Origin: Sutcliffiella horikoshii
Lineage (GTDB): Bacteria; Bacillota; Bacilli; Bacillales; Bacillaceae_I
DNA length: 64,000 nucleotides
Reading direction: 5' to 3'
NCBI RefSeq assembly: GCF_008180725.1
Contig: NZ_VTEV01000007.1
Span: 62,001-126,000 of the forward strand
Shown here: one piece after another, positions 1 to 8,564 of the stretch
Layout: each line of letters starts with the position of its first letter
How positions within the stretch are numbered: position 1 is the first letter of the stretch
Program-made: the position numbers and the translations under genes
Notes under the pieces: model-generated
Told to the model about the DNA's origin: nothing
Seen by the model: the letters and a program-made list of their open reading frames with translations, nothing else
The model's database searches: none

Positions 1-1
1 A

Positions 2-610
2 GAACGACTTACTCCAGGTGATACGCTTGCGACTCTGGAAGATGACATAAAAGCAACCCAGATTGCTGCTGATATCATGGAATCTTTATGGGTAAGGGAA
101 ACTCCAGGTTCCTGTCTGCCTGAAATCGAAGAGAGAGAGAAAAGTCTACTAGATTTCCAGCAACAATTTCCTTTTGGGAAGGGTCCTATTACTCGGGAAC
201 TCCTTCAAAAAGCTGTTCAGACCTTCCGTAGATTGCTGGATGAAAAAAATGAAAGATACATCCTGCATGGAGACCTACACCATTACAATATTTTAAAGGC
301 GGAATTATCATGGGTAGCTATTGACCCTAAAGGCTTGGTGGGTGAACGTGAATACGATACGATACAATTTCTATTAAATAAATTACCGGATGCAAATATA
401 GAACCAATCCTATTAAAAAGGATTGCCGTTTTAGTCGGAAAATTGAAGCTGGATGAAAGAAGGATACTTGCCTGGGGGTTTGCACATGGTGTCCTTTCCA
501 CGTGCTGGTCGCTTGAGGAAGGGGAAGATTATAGTAGTGCTTTCTTTAAAAGTATTTTTGTCTTTGAGAATCTGCATAATCAAAAGTATGGACTATTAGG
601 AGTAGGTTGA
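2..610 (+). CDS. Aminoglycoside/hydroxyurea-resistance-kinase-like phosphotransferase, 5'-truncated by window
   Basis: The reading frame is open to the first base of the window, so only the C-terminal ~202 residues are seen. The segment HGDLHHYNIL is the Brenner-type catalytic loop of the aminoglycoside phosphotransferase fold (Asp as base, Asn for metal), and AIDPKGLVGEREYD is the following metal-binding Asp region. The PKG-G-ExxYD form is typical of the streptomycin 6-kinase/hydroxyurea kinase family. Members phosphorylate small hydroxylated compounds in the cytoplasm; whether this one confers antibiotic resistance cannot be told. The next gene starts 119 bases downstream in the same direction. 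The family call is good; the substrate is unknown. Confidence 0.8.
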   Translation, partial: ERLTPGDTLATLEDDIKATQIAADIMESLWVRETPGSCLPEIEEREKSLLDFQQQFPFGKGPITRELLQKAVQTFRRLLDEKNERYILHGDLHHYNILKAELSWVAIDPKGLVGEREYDTIQFLLNKLPDANIEPILLKRIAVLVGKLKLDERRILAWGFAHGVLSTCWSLEEGEDYSSAFFKSIFVFENLHNQKYGLLGVG

Positions 611-729
611 TCAAAGGTGAACTCTGGCATAATTAGAAATAATTAGCTAAATTTTCTTTATTTTCTGATACCTTTAACCTATTTTGTAGTATAATTTAAC
701 AGTATTTCTACATAATAGGGGGTTGAGGG

Positions 730-1830
730 ATGAAAAGGAGACTGGTTCCTTGTGCATTGCTTATTATTGGGAGCGTGTTGGTTGCCTGTAGCGGCAATGA
801 AGAAGTCACAAAAGGAAAATTGGGTAATCCTGCCGCGGCGAGTTCAGAGGTAGAGGAAAAGAAACCACCTGAAATAGATAAAGCTACTGCAACGGCAGCA
901 GTAGAAGAGATTCTCCCATTGTATTTTAAGTTATTGGAAAAAGGAGATTCAGCTGGATATTGGGAGCTATTTGAAAAGCCGGCGGATGAAGAATCAACTG
1001 AAACCGTCCAGAAAATGATGGATTCAAAGATAACTACCATCATAAATGAGAGCGAAGTCATCTACCAAAAGGATAATGAAGTGCTGGCTACATTTGACTT
1101 GAAACAAGTGGCCGAAGAATATCACCCTATCCATAATTTCAACCGCCTTGGGACCGGCTTTATCGTCCTAGAGAAAGTGGAAGAGGTATGGAAAATTAAT
1201 CAGTTGGACTATATTACGCTTTATCACTACAATCATGACGACGAACCGGAAACTATTATGGATGTTGATCATCTATTCTTTTGGTCCAAGGAACTCGCAA
1301 AATTGAAAAGGGAAAAGCTGCTTCCGTCTGAATGGTCCGCATCTCTGCTTGCAGAAATCAAGCTAATGGAGGATTCCATCCCTGACCAACCGTTACAATA
1401 TACGGAGGCAATACTGGAACATTTTTCATCGGAGGAATTGGTACCACTACAAAAAGTACTAAATCAACTTGGTGATGCCCCAAAGGATATAGTTACCATT
1501 AACAATTTTCTGCTTTATGAAGAACATTTGGAAAGCGGATACATCGTTTTCAATGCTTTCATTCGAAATGGTTTTGAATATCCAATTAGCAACATACAAG
1601 GGACGGTGTCTATCTTTTCCCCGGCGGTGAATGAAAATGATGAAACGGTTGACTTACAGATTGCAAGTCAAGTAATGGATTTGACAGAAGTGGGAGTTAT
1701 TGAGCCTGGATCTACAGGACTCGCAACTCTCTATTTTGGTCCTGATTCCCTTTTAGTCGAACATATTGAGGACTTTATAGAATACGGGGAGTTGGAAATT
1801 CGGGCGGAGATGACCCATACCCATGAGTAG
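730..1830 (+). CDS. Putative lipoprotein, first of a tandem paralogous pair
   Basis: 366 residues with a lipoprotein signal peptide: positive N-terminus (MKRR), hydrophobic stretch, and lipobox LVAC with the modified Cys at residue 20. The mature protein is acidic and has no domain I recognise. It resembles the next gene along its length: both carry YQKDNEVLAT, NFNR, PSEW, PDQPLQ and F-IRNGFE-P blocks. It is preceded by the ribosome site AGGGGGTTGAGGG. The stop codon lies inside the start of the second gene (8-base overlap), so the two are probably translationally coupled. A TATAAT sequence at 690-695 may be the promoter -10. It is presumably anchored on the outer face of the membrane. Function unknown. 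Confidence 0.8.
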   Translation: MKRRLVPCALLIIGSVLVACSGNEEVTKGKLGNPAAASSEVEEKKPPEIDKATATAAVEEILPLYFKLLEKGDSAGYWELFEKPADEESTETVQKMMDSKITTIINESEVIYQKDNEVLATFDLKQVAEEYHPIHNFNRLGTGFIVLEKVEEVWKINQLDYITLYHYNHDDEPETIMDVDHLFFWSKELAKLKREKLLPSEWSASLLAEIKLMEDSIPDQPLQYTEAILEHFSSEELVPLQKVLNQLGDAPKDIVTINNFLLYEEHLESGYIVFNAFIRNGFEYPISNIQGTVSIFSPAVNENDETVDLQIASQVMDLTEVGVIEPGSTGLATLYFGPDSLLVEHIEDFIEYGELEIRAEMTHTHE

Positions 1831-2944
1831 TAAATGGAAAAACATCTTAGCTCCGTTTGCATTTATGATGCTAGGAGTCATGCTTGCAGCTTGCGCAGGC
1901 GAGAATGAATCAAAAAGTGGGAAGGAGGAACGAACAGCGGAAGCCGAAGTGAACGGGAAAATAGAGATAGAGACGAATGAGAATGGAGTGGACATGCGCA
2001 TTGTTCAGCAAGTGGAAGATGCCATCCACACCAAGTTTCAGCTGTTGAATGAAGGGAAGTTTGAGGAGTATCTTCAAACTTTTGATGGAGACAAAAACGA
2101 TGATTTCCTCTCCCAAATTCGGGATATGATTGATGCAGATATGATAAGCAATGTGGATAACATTGAAGTGCTCTATCAAAAGGATAACGAGGTGTTGGCT
2201 ACTTATGACGCGACTCTGATGACAGAAGTCTATAATCCAGATAAGAATTTCAATAGAGACGCATCAGCCTATGTCATTTTGCATTTGGTGGATGGAAAAT
2301 GGAAGTTCATTATCGATCATTCCATTTCGTTGACGATTCTTGACGCCAATGGACAACCTGATCCTATCTTTGACTATATGAACTACGACGATAAGATAGG
2401 GTGGTGGGCTGAGAGTAAAAGGTTAATCAAAGAGGGCCTGATTCCCTCCGAATGGTTCCACAAAGTATTAGATGCCAAAGTTAAAGAGGCGGTTTCCCTC
2501 CCCGACCAGCCACTACAAATGACACAAGAAGAGCGAGATTCGATAAATCCCAAGCTCTTGGCCCAAATACAGGGCGTTTTGAATGGGTTCGGACCTCCAC
2601 CGAAGGACAGCATCACGCTCGAGGAGCTGAATTTCTATCAGGAGGAGCTGCAAAACGGAGTGTTCATGTTCGGCAGTTTCATCCGCAACGGCTTCGAGCA
2701 TCCGGTAAATGGATTATTAGGGGACATAACCATCCTTGTCAAGTATTGGGATGAAACCGGCCAGTTGGTGGAGCTGGAGATAGGGGAGGCGGTTTACGAT
2801 TTATCCGATTTTGGAACACTTGAACCTGGTAAAACCTTTCTCACCACTCTTTATCTAGACGAAGAAACACTCCTTGTAGAAAATTTGATGGATTTTGAAA
2901 TTGATAGTTTTGAGGTATTGGCAGAATTCACGTATTCTGAATGA
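1823..2944 (+). CDS. Putative lipoprotein, second of a tandem paralogous pair
   Basis: 373 residues, with a signal peptide ending in lipobox LAAC (Cys at residue 24). It is a diverged duplicate of the preceding gene, sharing EVLYQKDNEVLATYD, NFNRD, PSEW, PDQPLQ and FIRNGFEHPVNG. The start ATG is at 1823, inside the upstream gene, giving an 8-base overlap. The conserved order of blocks suggests an N-terminal alpha/beta half (to about residue 170) and a C-terminal half containing the IRNGFE block followed by beta-strand-rich sequence. No enzyme motif is visible. A long hairpin at 3148-3181 lies downstream. Confidence 0.8.
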   Translation: MSSKWKNILAPFAFMMLGVMLAACAGENESKSGKEERTAEAEVNGKIEIETNENGVDMRIVQQVEDAIHTKFQLLNEGKFEEYLQTFDGDKNDDFLSQIRDMIDADMISNVDNIEVLYQKDNEVLATYDATLMTEVYNPDKNFNRDASAYVILHLVDGKWKFIIDHSISLTILDANGQPDPIFDYMNYDDKIGWWAESKRLIKEGLIPSEWFHKVLDAKVKEAVSLPDQPLQMTQEERDSINPKLLAQIQGVLNGFGPPPKDSITLEELNFYQEELQNGVFMFGSFIRNGFEHPVNGLLGDITILVKYWDETGQLVELEIGEAVYDLSDFGTLEPGKTFLTTLYLDEETLLVENLMDFEIDSFEVLAEFTYSE

Positions 2945-3030
2945 CCCAGAACAAATAGGATAAAGAAATAAACCTTGCGTATACAGCCTTTTTTAAAAGC
3001 CTAGTTGGTCGTAGTAGAAGGCGTACAAAC

Positions 3031-3106
3031 TCCTCGAAAATGCTATCGCATTTACTCCGGACCGGGCTTAGGATAAGCGGAGCGCCTGGAACGAAAATCA
3101 ACAGCT
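3031..3106. repeat. Remnant of the dispersed Bacillaceae intergenic repeat
   Basis: The stretch from 2945 to 3355 has no convincing gene. It contains this decayed fragment, which ends in GGAACGAAAATCAACAGC. That end matches the terminal segment of the full repeats at 7977-8428, 49926-50472 and 56651-57223. The rest of the gap holds the hairpin at 3148-3181 and the upstream region of the next gene. Confidence 0.5.
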
Positions 3107-3147
3107 GCATGTAAGCATTAAATACTTTAAGGTTTGTCAACAGCCTG

Positions 3148-3185
3148 GCAGGAAGGAAAACGATTTGTTTTTCCTTCCTGCTTTC
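3148..3185 (+). terminator. Long perfect hairpin, possible terminator of the lipoprotein pair
   Basis: A 13-bp perfect stem: GCAGGAAGGAAAA at 3148-3160 pairs with 3169-3181 across an 8-base loop. The following T tract is interrupted (CTTTCATTTC), so it may be a weak terminator or a stability hairpin. Confidence 0.5.
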
Positions 3186-3355
3186 ATTTCCCGGTAGCCT
3201 AACAAAGGCGAATAATATACTTTTTTCGCATGTTTTCAAATAAAATAAAGTTCATAGCAAAAAAATCTTTGGAGATAAAGGTTATTTAATGGGACATTAA
3301 AGGAATAATTAGTACAATAGAGAAAGATGACTAGCAGAGAAGTGGAGATAGTGTA

Positions 3356-3961
3356 ATGGAAATTATTGAATATATAAAAGAATTACTGACAATGGAGAAT
3401 TTACTGGAAATATTGGAGGAGTATCAATCGTTTGGTCCGCTGCCGGGTTTCCTGTTTGTGGTGCTCGAAGCTTTCCTTCCTTTTCTCCCATTGATTGTAA
3501 TTGTCATGGCAAACGCTGCTGCTTTTGGTCTTTGGTTCGGCTTTTTAATATCATGGACAGGGTCTGTAGTCGGAGCTGTGCTTGTTTACTATTTTGTACA
3601 TAAATTGAAAAGAAGCCGAAGAATACAAGCTTTGCTTAGAAAAGAAAAGATTCGGAAAATGATGTCTTGGATTGAGAGACATGGTTTTGGCCCTATATTC
3701 CTTTTGCTATGTTTTCCTTTTACCCCATCTTTCTTAATCAACGTGGTTGCCGGACTCTCAAAAATAAAATTTTATCAATTTTTTCTGGCGCTGGTAGCTG
3801 GTAAAATGGTGATGATTTTTACCATAAGTTATATTGGCTATGACATCATTTCCTTTATTCGCGCGCCGATAAAAACGGCCATTGCCATTACTATCATGTT
3901 AGTTTTATGGTTTATCGGTAAAAAAGTAGAACTTCGTCTACAGCTATCAGGAGAAAAATAA
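3356..3961 (+). CDS. yhjE: TVP38/TMEM64 (DedA-superfamily) membrane protein, YhjE-like
   Basis: 201 residues with about five hydrophobic segments. The central region runs from the reentrant-loop-like EAFLPFLPLIVIVMANAAAF (about 40-60) through KLKRSRRIQALLRKEKIRKM to RHGFGPIFLLLCFPFTPSFLINVVAGLS, which matches the SNARE-associated/VTT domain with its conserved F/G-hydrophobic-P-P/T pattern. The family is linked to lipid scrambling or ion-coupled transport in the cytoplasmic membrane. In B. subtilis yhjE precedes sipV, as here, which supports the name. The start ATG at 3356 follows GTGGAGATAGTGTA. Confidence 0.8.
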   Translation: MEIIEYIKELLTMENLLEILEEYQSFGPLPGFLFVVLEAFLPFLPLIVIVMANAAAFGLWFGFLISWTGSVVGAVLVYYFVHKLKRSRRIQALLRKEKIRKMMSWIERHGFGPIFLLLCFPFTPSFLINVVAGLSKIKFYQFFLALVAGKMVMIFTISYIGYDIISFIRAPIKTAIAITIMLVLWFIGKKVELRLQLSGEK

Positions 3962-3969
3962 ACAATTGT

Positions 3970-3997
3970 TTGTAAAAATTCAGTATATTATGATAAT
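3970..3997 (+). promoter_or_regulatory. Candidate sigma-A promoter for sipV
   Basis: TTGTAA at 3970-3975 and GATAAT at 3992-3997 are separated by 16 bases. Position and spacing fit, but both hexamers are imperfect. Confidence 0.35.
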
Positions 3998-4040
3998 ATT
4001 AAAGTACAAAAGACCTAGATAGACTTTCGGGGGTTATGAA

Positions 4041-4598
4041 TTGAAAGAAAAGATCACAAAACGTAAATCAGCAATGAAATGGTTGGTTGTCACATTCCTT
4101 TTGGTGCTTATGATTCGTGCGCTTTTCTTTTCTAATTATATTGTAGAAGGGCATTCTATGAATCCTACATTGGAGCAAGGGAATTTCCTAATGGTCAACA
4201 AAATGGTTTACTCCTTTACGAAGCCAGAACGATTTGATGTCGTTGTTTTTCAACAAGAGGATGAAGATATCCATTATGTAAAAAGAGTAATTGGGTTGCC
4301 TGGCGACCAAATTGAATACAAACAAGACATGCTTTATGTAAATGGAGAGCTCGTGACAGAGCCATTCATCTCTCCTGAAAACTTGAAAATATTTGGCGGT
4401 AACTTTACAGGAGATTTTTCGCTAGAAGAGTTAACGGGCGAAGAAGAAGTACCGAAAGGGCATGTATTTGTAATAGGAGATAACAGATTAAACAGCTTGG
4501 ACAGCAGGCATTTTGGTTTTGTAAAAATAGAAGACATTGTAGGAAAAGTCCATGTCCGCTACTGGCCATTTAATGAATTTAATACGACTTTCAAGTAA
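4041..4598 (+). CDS. sipV: Signal peptidase I
   Basis: 185 residues, type I leader peptidase of the Gram-positive single-anchor form. It cleaves Sec and Tat signal peptides on the outer face of the membrane. There is one transmembrane segment at about residues 13-30. The catalytic Ser39 is in GHSMNPTL and the general base Lys81 is in YVKRVIGLPGD; box E is GDNRLNSLDSRHFG. The start is TTG at 4041, because the nearby ATG at 4036 runs into a stop after one codon; the ribosome site is CGGGGGTT. Gene order after yhjE matches B. subtilis sipV. A hairpin terminator follows directly. Confidence 0.93.
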   Translation: MKEKITKRKSAMKWLVVTFLLVLMIRALFFSNYIVEGHSMNPTLEQGNFLMVNKMVYSFTKPERFDVVVFQQEDEDIHYVKRVIGLPGDQIEYKQDMLYVNGELVTEPFISPENLKIFGGNFTGDFSLEELTGEEEVPKGHVFVIGDNRLNSLDSRHFGFVKIEDIVGKVHVRYWPFNEFNTTFK

Positions 4599-4633
4599 AG
4601 AACAGCTTTTGTTATGATTAGCTGTTCTTTTTA
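4597..4633 (+). terminator. Rho-independent terminator after sipV
   Basis: AAAGAACAGCT at 4597-4607 pairs with AGCTGTTCTTT at 4620-4630, followed by T residues. The stem includes the stop codon. Confidence 0.85.
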
Positions 4634-4706
4634 ATGTTTTTATTCGCTCAAATCATTATAATAGAAAGTAATAGATTTAAAATTCAGAAAAAAGGAGGAC
4701 AGCTAG

Positions 4707-7700
4707 ATGCTTTCTCAAGAAACCGTATTGCAGACTAAGATCACGACACCTACAGTCAAAGAACATGTTCTTAGAAGGGTAAAAATTGCAAGAAAAATGA
4801 AAGCGGTTACTAACTTCGGTGTCACCGTTGTTCACTCCGGTCCGGGTTATGGAAAGAGCACAATTGTTGCCTCCTTTGCACCTACTTTTGATGCCATCTC
4901 CTGTTGGTACACCGCAACGGATTTTGATGATGAATTAATCCCCTTTCTACGATATGTTGTCCACTCAATCAGAACCAGGAAAAATCAATTTGGAGAAGGT
5001 ATATTAAGTTATTTGAACAAGATGGATCGTTATATTCGTGAGGAGGAAATTCAAGACCTATGCTCACTTTTTATCAATGAAATAGCGCATATAGATGGGC
5101 CTCTCGTTCTAATTATAGATGATTTTCATTTTGTACAGAAAAACCCTGACATCGTTACATGGTTCCACTGGTTGCTACAGCATTTCCCAAGTAATCTTCA
5201 TGTAATTCTCATCACAAGGGAAAGGCCAGATTGGGAAGTTATTACGGCAATGAAGGTAAAGAATGAACTCTTGGAAATAACGGAGGAAGATCTCAAGTTT
5301 TCCAGGGAAGAGGTGGAAGTACTTCTCGAAGATATTTATATGTTGGAAGTTAAAGATGACGATATTGAACATATCTACTCCTTATCAGAAGGCTGGGTCA
5401 TGGCGTTAGGTCTATTGAGTCAAAGGCTTGCAGAAGAAACATCCCCAGCTGGTTTGCTCACAACGCAAGGTAAATTGGAAGACCTATTCAAGTACTTGGC
5501 AACTGAAGTGTTCATAAAGCAAACACCGATGATTCAGCAGTTCTTGGAACAAACATCGATAATGAATGTGCTGAACGGGGAAATGTGTGATGAGGTCTTG
5601 GGGATAAATGGGTCCAACTATATCCTGCAGTCCTTGACAGAGCGTCATCTGTTCATTACGGTAACAGGGAAAAACCAATATCGCTATCATGCCCTTTTTA
5701 AAGAATTTCTCGAAAGAAGATTCATAGGACAAGAAGAACAATTCTTGCTTTTGCATAAACGGTGTGCAAAATGGTATATGAAACAGCGGGACATTCTCCC
5801 TGCAATCTCACATTTTGAAAAGATAGGCGATTACTCCTCTATCGGCGTTCTCATTCATGAACATGGAATTCAATTGATGGAACAAGGACAACTTTCCTAC
5901 GTCTTGGAAATACTGCTCAAAATTTCTGATGAAATAAAAGTTCGATATTATATGCTTTGGTATATACAAGGGGAGATTCTTCGTTACCGATGTCTTTATG
6001 AGGAAGCAGAAACCGCATATAGAAATGGGCTAGATGCTGCCAGAAAGTCCGGGGATATACTCGTAATCATAAGGTCCTTAAAAGGAATTGCAAAAATATA
6101 TTTGGATACCATCCAACCCATTAAAGCCGAAAGAGTCCTGTCTGAAGCAATTATGCTAATAGAAGCATGCCCCATTGAAAAGAAGGAGGAAAATCAATTG
6201 TATGCCATCATGGCAGAGAATTTCTTGAATGCAGGGCATGCACCAAAAGCGCTGGAATGGTTCGACAAGCTTGATATTGTTTATAAACAGGATGAGGCAG
6301 GAAACCTAGAAGCACGAATTCTCTTGCGTTCAGGCAACCTGCATAGAGCAAAAAAACTCCTTCTCCATAAGAAAAAAGACCACACAGAAGGGACACTGCA
6401 GCAATCACACCGTGAAACAGATCTCCTATTATCGTTGGTGGAAGCATTCATGGGAAATGCAGACCAGGCAAAAAAACTGGCTGATGCAGGAATTAAACAA
6501 GGCATTAAACTTCAAGCTCCTTTTGTAGAGGCTTGTGGCTGGATTCGCTTAGGTCATGCTGTTCAGTTGATGGAGGTTTATGATAGTGCGCTTGCTAAGG
6601 AATGTTATCAAACTGCATTGGAAATTATGGAAGAGCTGAATGTGTCAAGAGGAAAAGCAGAAGCGAATATGGGCTTATGTATATTGCACACCAATCAAGG
6701 TGCCTATGAGAAAGCCATACTATGTGGAGAAGAGGCGTTGAAAGAAACGGAAGAAGTGAAAGATAATTGGCTTTCTGGTCTTATTTATCTCGCAATGAAA
6801 ATAGCTTGTATTCACCATAGGAAGTGGGATATGGCAGAATATTACGGGCTCCGCGCGAGCAGGCTTTTACGTAATTGCGGCGATCAGTATGCAGAGATGT
6901 TACTGTCTTTCTGGAAATCCATCTACTACTACGAACGACAGGAGTGGAAAGGTTTTACACAATCGATGAATGTATTTTTGAACTTCTTACAAACAGGCAA
7001 CTATGAATTTATACTATCCAACAGAACGACCTTTGGGCCAAACGATCTTCAACAATTCACTCCGCTTCTAATGGAAGCGCAAAATAGGGAAATTCAGCGT
7101 GTATATGTTACGTCTCTACTGAACGAGCTTGGGTTTTCTCATATCCAGACTCATCCAGGGTATACGTTGAAAATCCAAACACTAGGAAACTTCAAAGTCT
7201 GGCTCGGTCAGAAGGAAGTAGGGGCAAAAGATTGGCAGCGTGCAAAAGCTAAAGAGCTGCTGGAGTTCTTTGTCACAAAAAGGAACAAGCAATTAGTCAA
7301 AGATGAAATTTTTGCAGCCCTTTGGCCGTCTGTCCCTGAGAAAACGATAACGAGAGACTTTAAAGTAGCACTAAACGCACTGAACAATGCATTGGAACCC
7401 GTAAGAAAAGCTAGAACCGAGCCTTTCTTTATTCAAAGAGAGGGGAATTCATATGGGTTGAACCCAAGCTGCGGCTATGTTCTGGATTGTGGTGAATTTG
7501 AAAGCTATGCATCAGCTGGACTGGAAGAACAGGAACCTGCAAGGGCCATAACTTATTTAGAAAAAGCATTGGCTTTATATAAAGGAGATTTCCTTCCAGA
7601 CCAGAAATATGCAGATTGGTGTTTGAATGAAAGAGAGAGACTAATGGTCTACTACCTGCGATGTAGTGAAAAGCTCGCACAACTTTTGGTGGCACGTAAG

Positions 7701-7925
7701 GAATTTGATTCCGCTATACAGTTATGTGAGAAAGTTATTGAAAAGGACCCGACTTGGGAAGAAGCCTATCGCTTGCTGATGTTTTGTTATTATCACAAAA
7801 ACAATCGTTCACAAGCCATAAAATGGTTTGCAAAGTGCAAACACTATTTAGAAAGTGAGCTTGGCGTTGAGCCAATGTTCTCGACGAAGAAAATGTACGA
7901 TATGGTGCTTGGAAAAGCCAACTAA
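4707..7925 (+). CDS. STAND ATPase transcriptional regulator with SARP/BTAD output domains
   Basis: 1072 residues. The N-terminus is an NTPase with Walker A GPGYGKST (45-52) and Walker B LVLIIDDF (133-140), as in MalT-type STAND regulators. Residues ~340-780 are helical, TPR-like repeats. The C-terminus has an OmpR/SARP-type winged-helix DNA-binding domain beginning LKIQTLGNFKVWLG (about 821-915) followed by a bacterial transcriptional activation domain (~920-1065). Such proteins bind an inducer, multimerise on ATP and activate nearby genes. It lies just upstream of the Liv-type transporter operon in the same direction, so that operon is the obvious target (inference). The ribosome site AAAGGAGGAC precedes ATG. 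Confidence 0.88.
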   Translation: MLSQETVLQTKITTPTVKEHVLRRVKIARKMKAVTNFGVTVVHSGPGYGKSTIVASFAPTFDAISCWYTATDFDDELIPFLRYVVHSIRTRKNQFGEGILSYLNKMDRYIREEEIQDLCSLFINEIAHIDGPLVLIIDDFHFVQKNPDIVTWFHWLLQHFPSNLHVILITRERPDWEVITAMKVKNELLEITEEDLKFSREEVEVLLEDIYMLEVKDDDIEHIYSLSEGWVMALGLLSQRLAEETSPAGLLTTQGKLEDLFKYLATEVFIKQTPMIQQFLEQTSIMNVLNGEMCDEVLGINGSNYILQSLTERHLFITVTGKNQYRYHALFKEFLERRFIGQEEQFLLLHKRCAKWYMKQRDILPAISHFEKIGDYSSIGVLIHEHGIQLMEQGQLSYVLEILLKISDEIKVRYYMLWYIQGEILRYRCLYEEAETAYRNGLDAARKSGDILVIIRSLKGIAKIYLDTIQPIKAERVLSEAIMLIEACPIEKKEENQLYAIMAENFLNAGHAPKALEWFDKLDIVYKQDEAGNLEARILLRSGNLHRAKKLLLHKKKDHTEGTLQQSHRETDLLLSLVEAFMGNADQAKKLADAGIKQGIKLQAPFVEACGWIRLGHAVQLMEVYDSALAKECYQTALEIMEELNVSRGKAEANMGLCILHTNQGAYEKAILCGEEALKETEEVKDNWLSGLIYLAMKIACIHHRKWDMAEYYGLRASRLLRNCGDQYAEMLLSFWKSIYYYERQEWKGFTQSMNVFLNFLQTGNYEFILSNRTTFGPNDLQQFTPLLMEAQNREIQRVYVTSLLNELGFSHIQTHPGYTLKIQTLGNFKVWLGQKEVGAKDWQRAKAKELLEFFVTKRNKQLVKDEIFAALWPSVPEKTITRDFKVALNALNNALEPVRKARTEPFFIQREGNSYGLNPSCGYVLDCGEFESYASAGLEEQEPARAITYLEKALALYKGDFLPDQKYADWCLNERERLMVYYLRCSEKLAQLLVARKEFDSAIQLCEKVIEKDPTWEEAYRLLMFCYYHKNNRSQAIKWFAKCKHYLESELGVEPMFSTKKMYDMVLGKAN

Positions 7926-7951
7926 CCCCGCCTTGATGGTGGGGTTTTTTT
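7926..7951 (+). terminator. Rho-independent terminator after the BTAD regulator
   Basis: CCCCGCC (7926-7932), loop TTGAT, GGTGGGG (7938-7944), then seven T residues. Confidence 0.92.
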
Positions 7952-7976
7952 AATAATAAGAAAGAGTTTAAAAACG

Positions 7977-8428
7977 GTTGATTTCCGTTCCAGCCGCTTC
8001 GCTTGCCTGCGGGCGGTCCGTGAGCCTCCTTGGCAAGCCTGCGGAGTCTCACCTGTCCCTTCCTCCCTCGGGCGTCTACGCGCCTTCCACTCCAATCAAC
8101 AAAATAACTTCATTTACCTTAGAGGTTATAAAAAGGTATCTACCCAGGGTACCTGAAAGTACATAAACTCTTCGTACTAGTAATTTATAGCTGTTGATTG
8201 GAGCAAAAGGCGAAGACTCCTGAGGGAGATAGCGGTAGCTTGAGACCCCGCAGCGGAGCGAGGAGGCTCAAGCACCGCCCCTAGGAAAGCGAAGCCATTT
8301 GCGGAAATCAACAGCGGTGACTAAACAACATCTTAAGTCAAAGACTTTTCAGCAGCTTCCAGCGGAGCAAGGAGGCTCAAGCAACCACCCCTAGGAAAGC
8401 GAAGCCATTTGCGGAGATCAACAGCGGA
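7977..8428. repeat. Compound inverted dispersed repeat, copy 1
   Basis: The gene-free stretch 7952-8564 is mostly this repeat. A unit of ~124 bp at 7977-8100 (from GTTGATTTCCGTTCCAG to CACTCCAATCAAC) is followed by an inverted copy at 8190-8314 (from GTTGATTGGAGC to GGAAATCAACAGCGG), then a truncated third piece at 8351-8428. The ends GTTGATT/AATCAAC form terminal inverted repeats. Similar arrangements occur at 49926-50472 and 56651-57223. Open frames here are translations of the repeat, not genes. From 8429 to 8564 I see only the upstream region of the binding-protein gene. Confidence 0.85.
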
Positions 8429-8564
8429 GAATAACCAACAACTAAAAAAGAACCGGGCGGTTGTTTTTCGTGTAGCAGGCTTTGCTTTGTAACCCATTTG
8501 TAACCACCTCGTCTTAAGCTGAAACTACAACTTAAACACATTAATGGGTTAAGGGGGAAGGTAA

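Noticed and set aside
2-610. Acquired antibiotic-resistance gene
   Set aside because: Only the C-terminal half is visible and there is no mobile-element context; chromosomal homologues of this kinase family are common, so resistance cannot be claimed.
7735-8166. Reading frames of 62 and 105 codons across 7735-8166
   Set aside because: They translate the dispersed repeat or run antisense to the BTAD gene; no ribosome site and no family.
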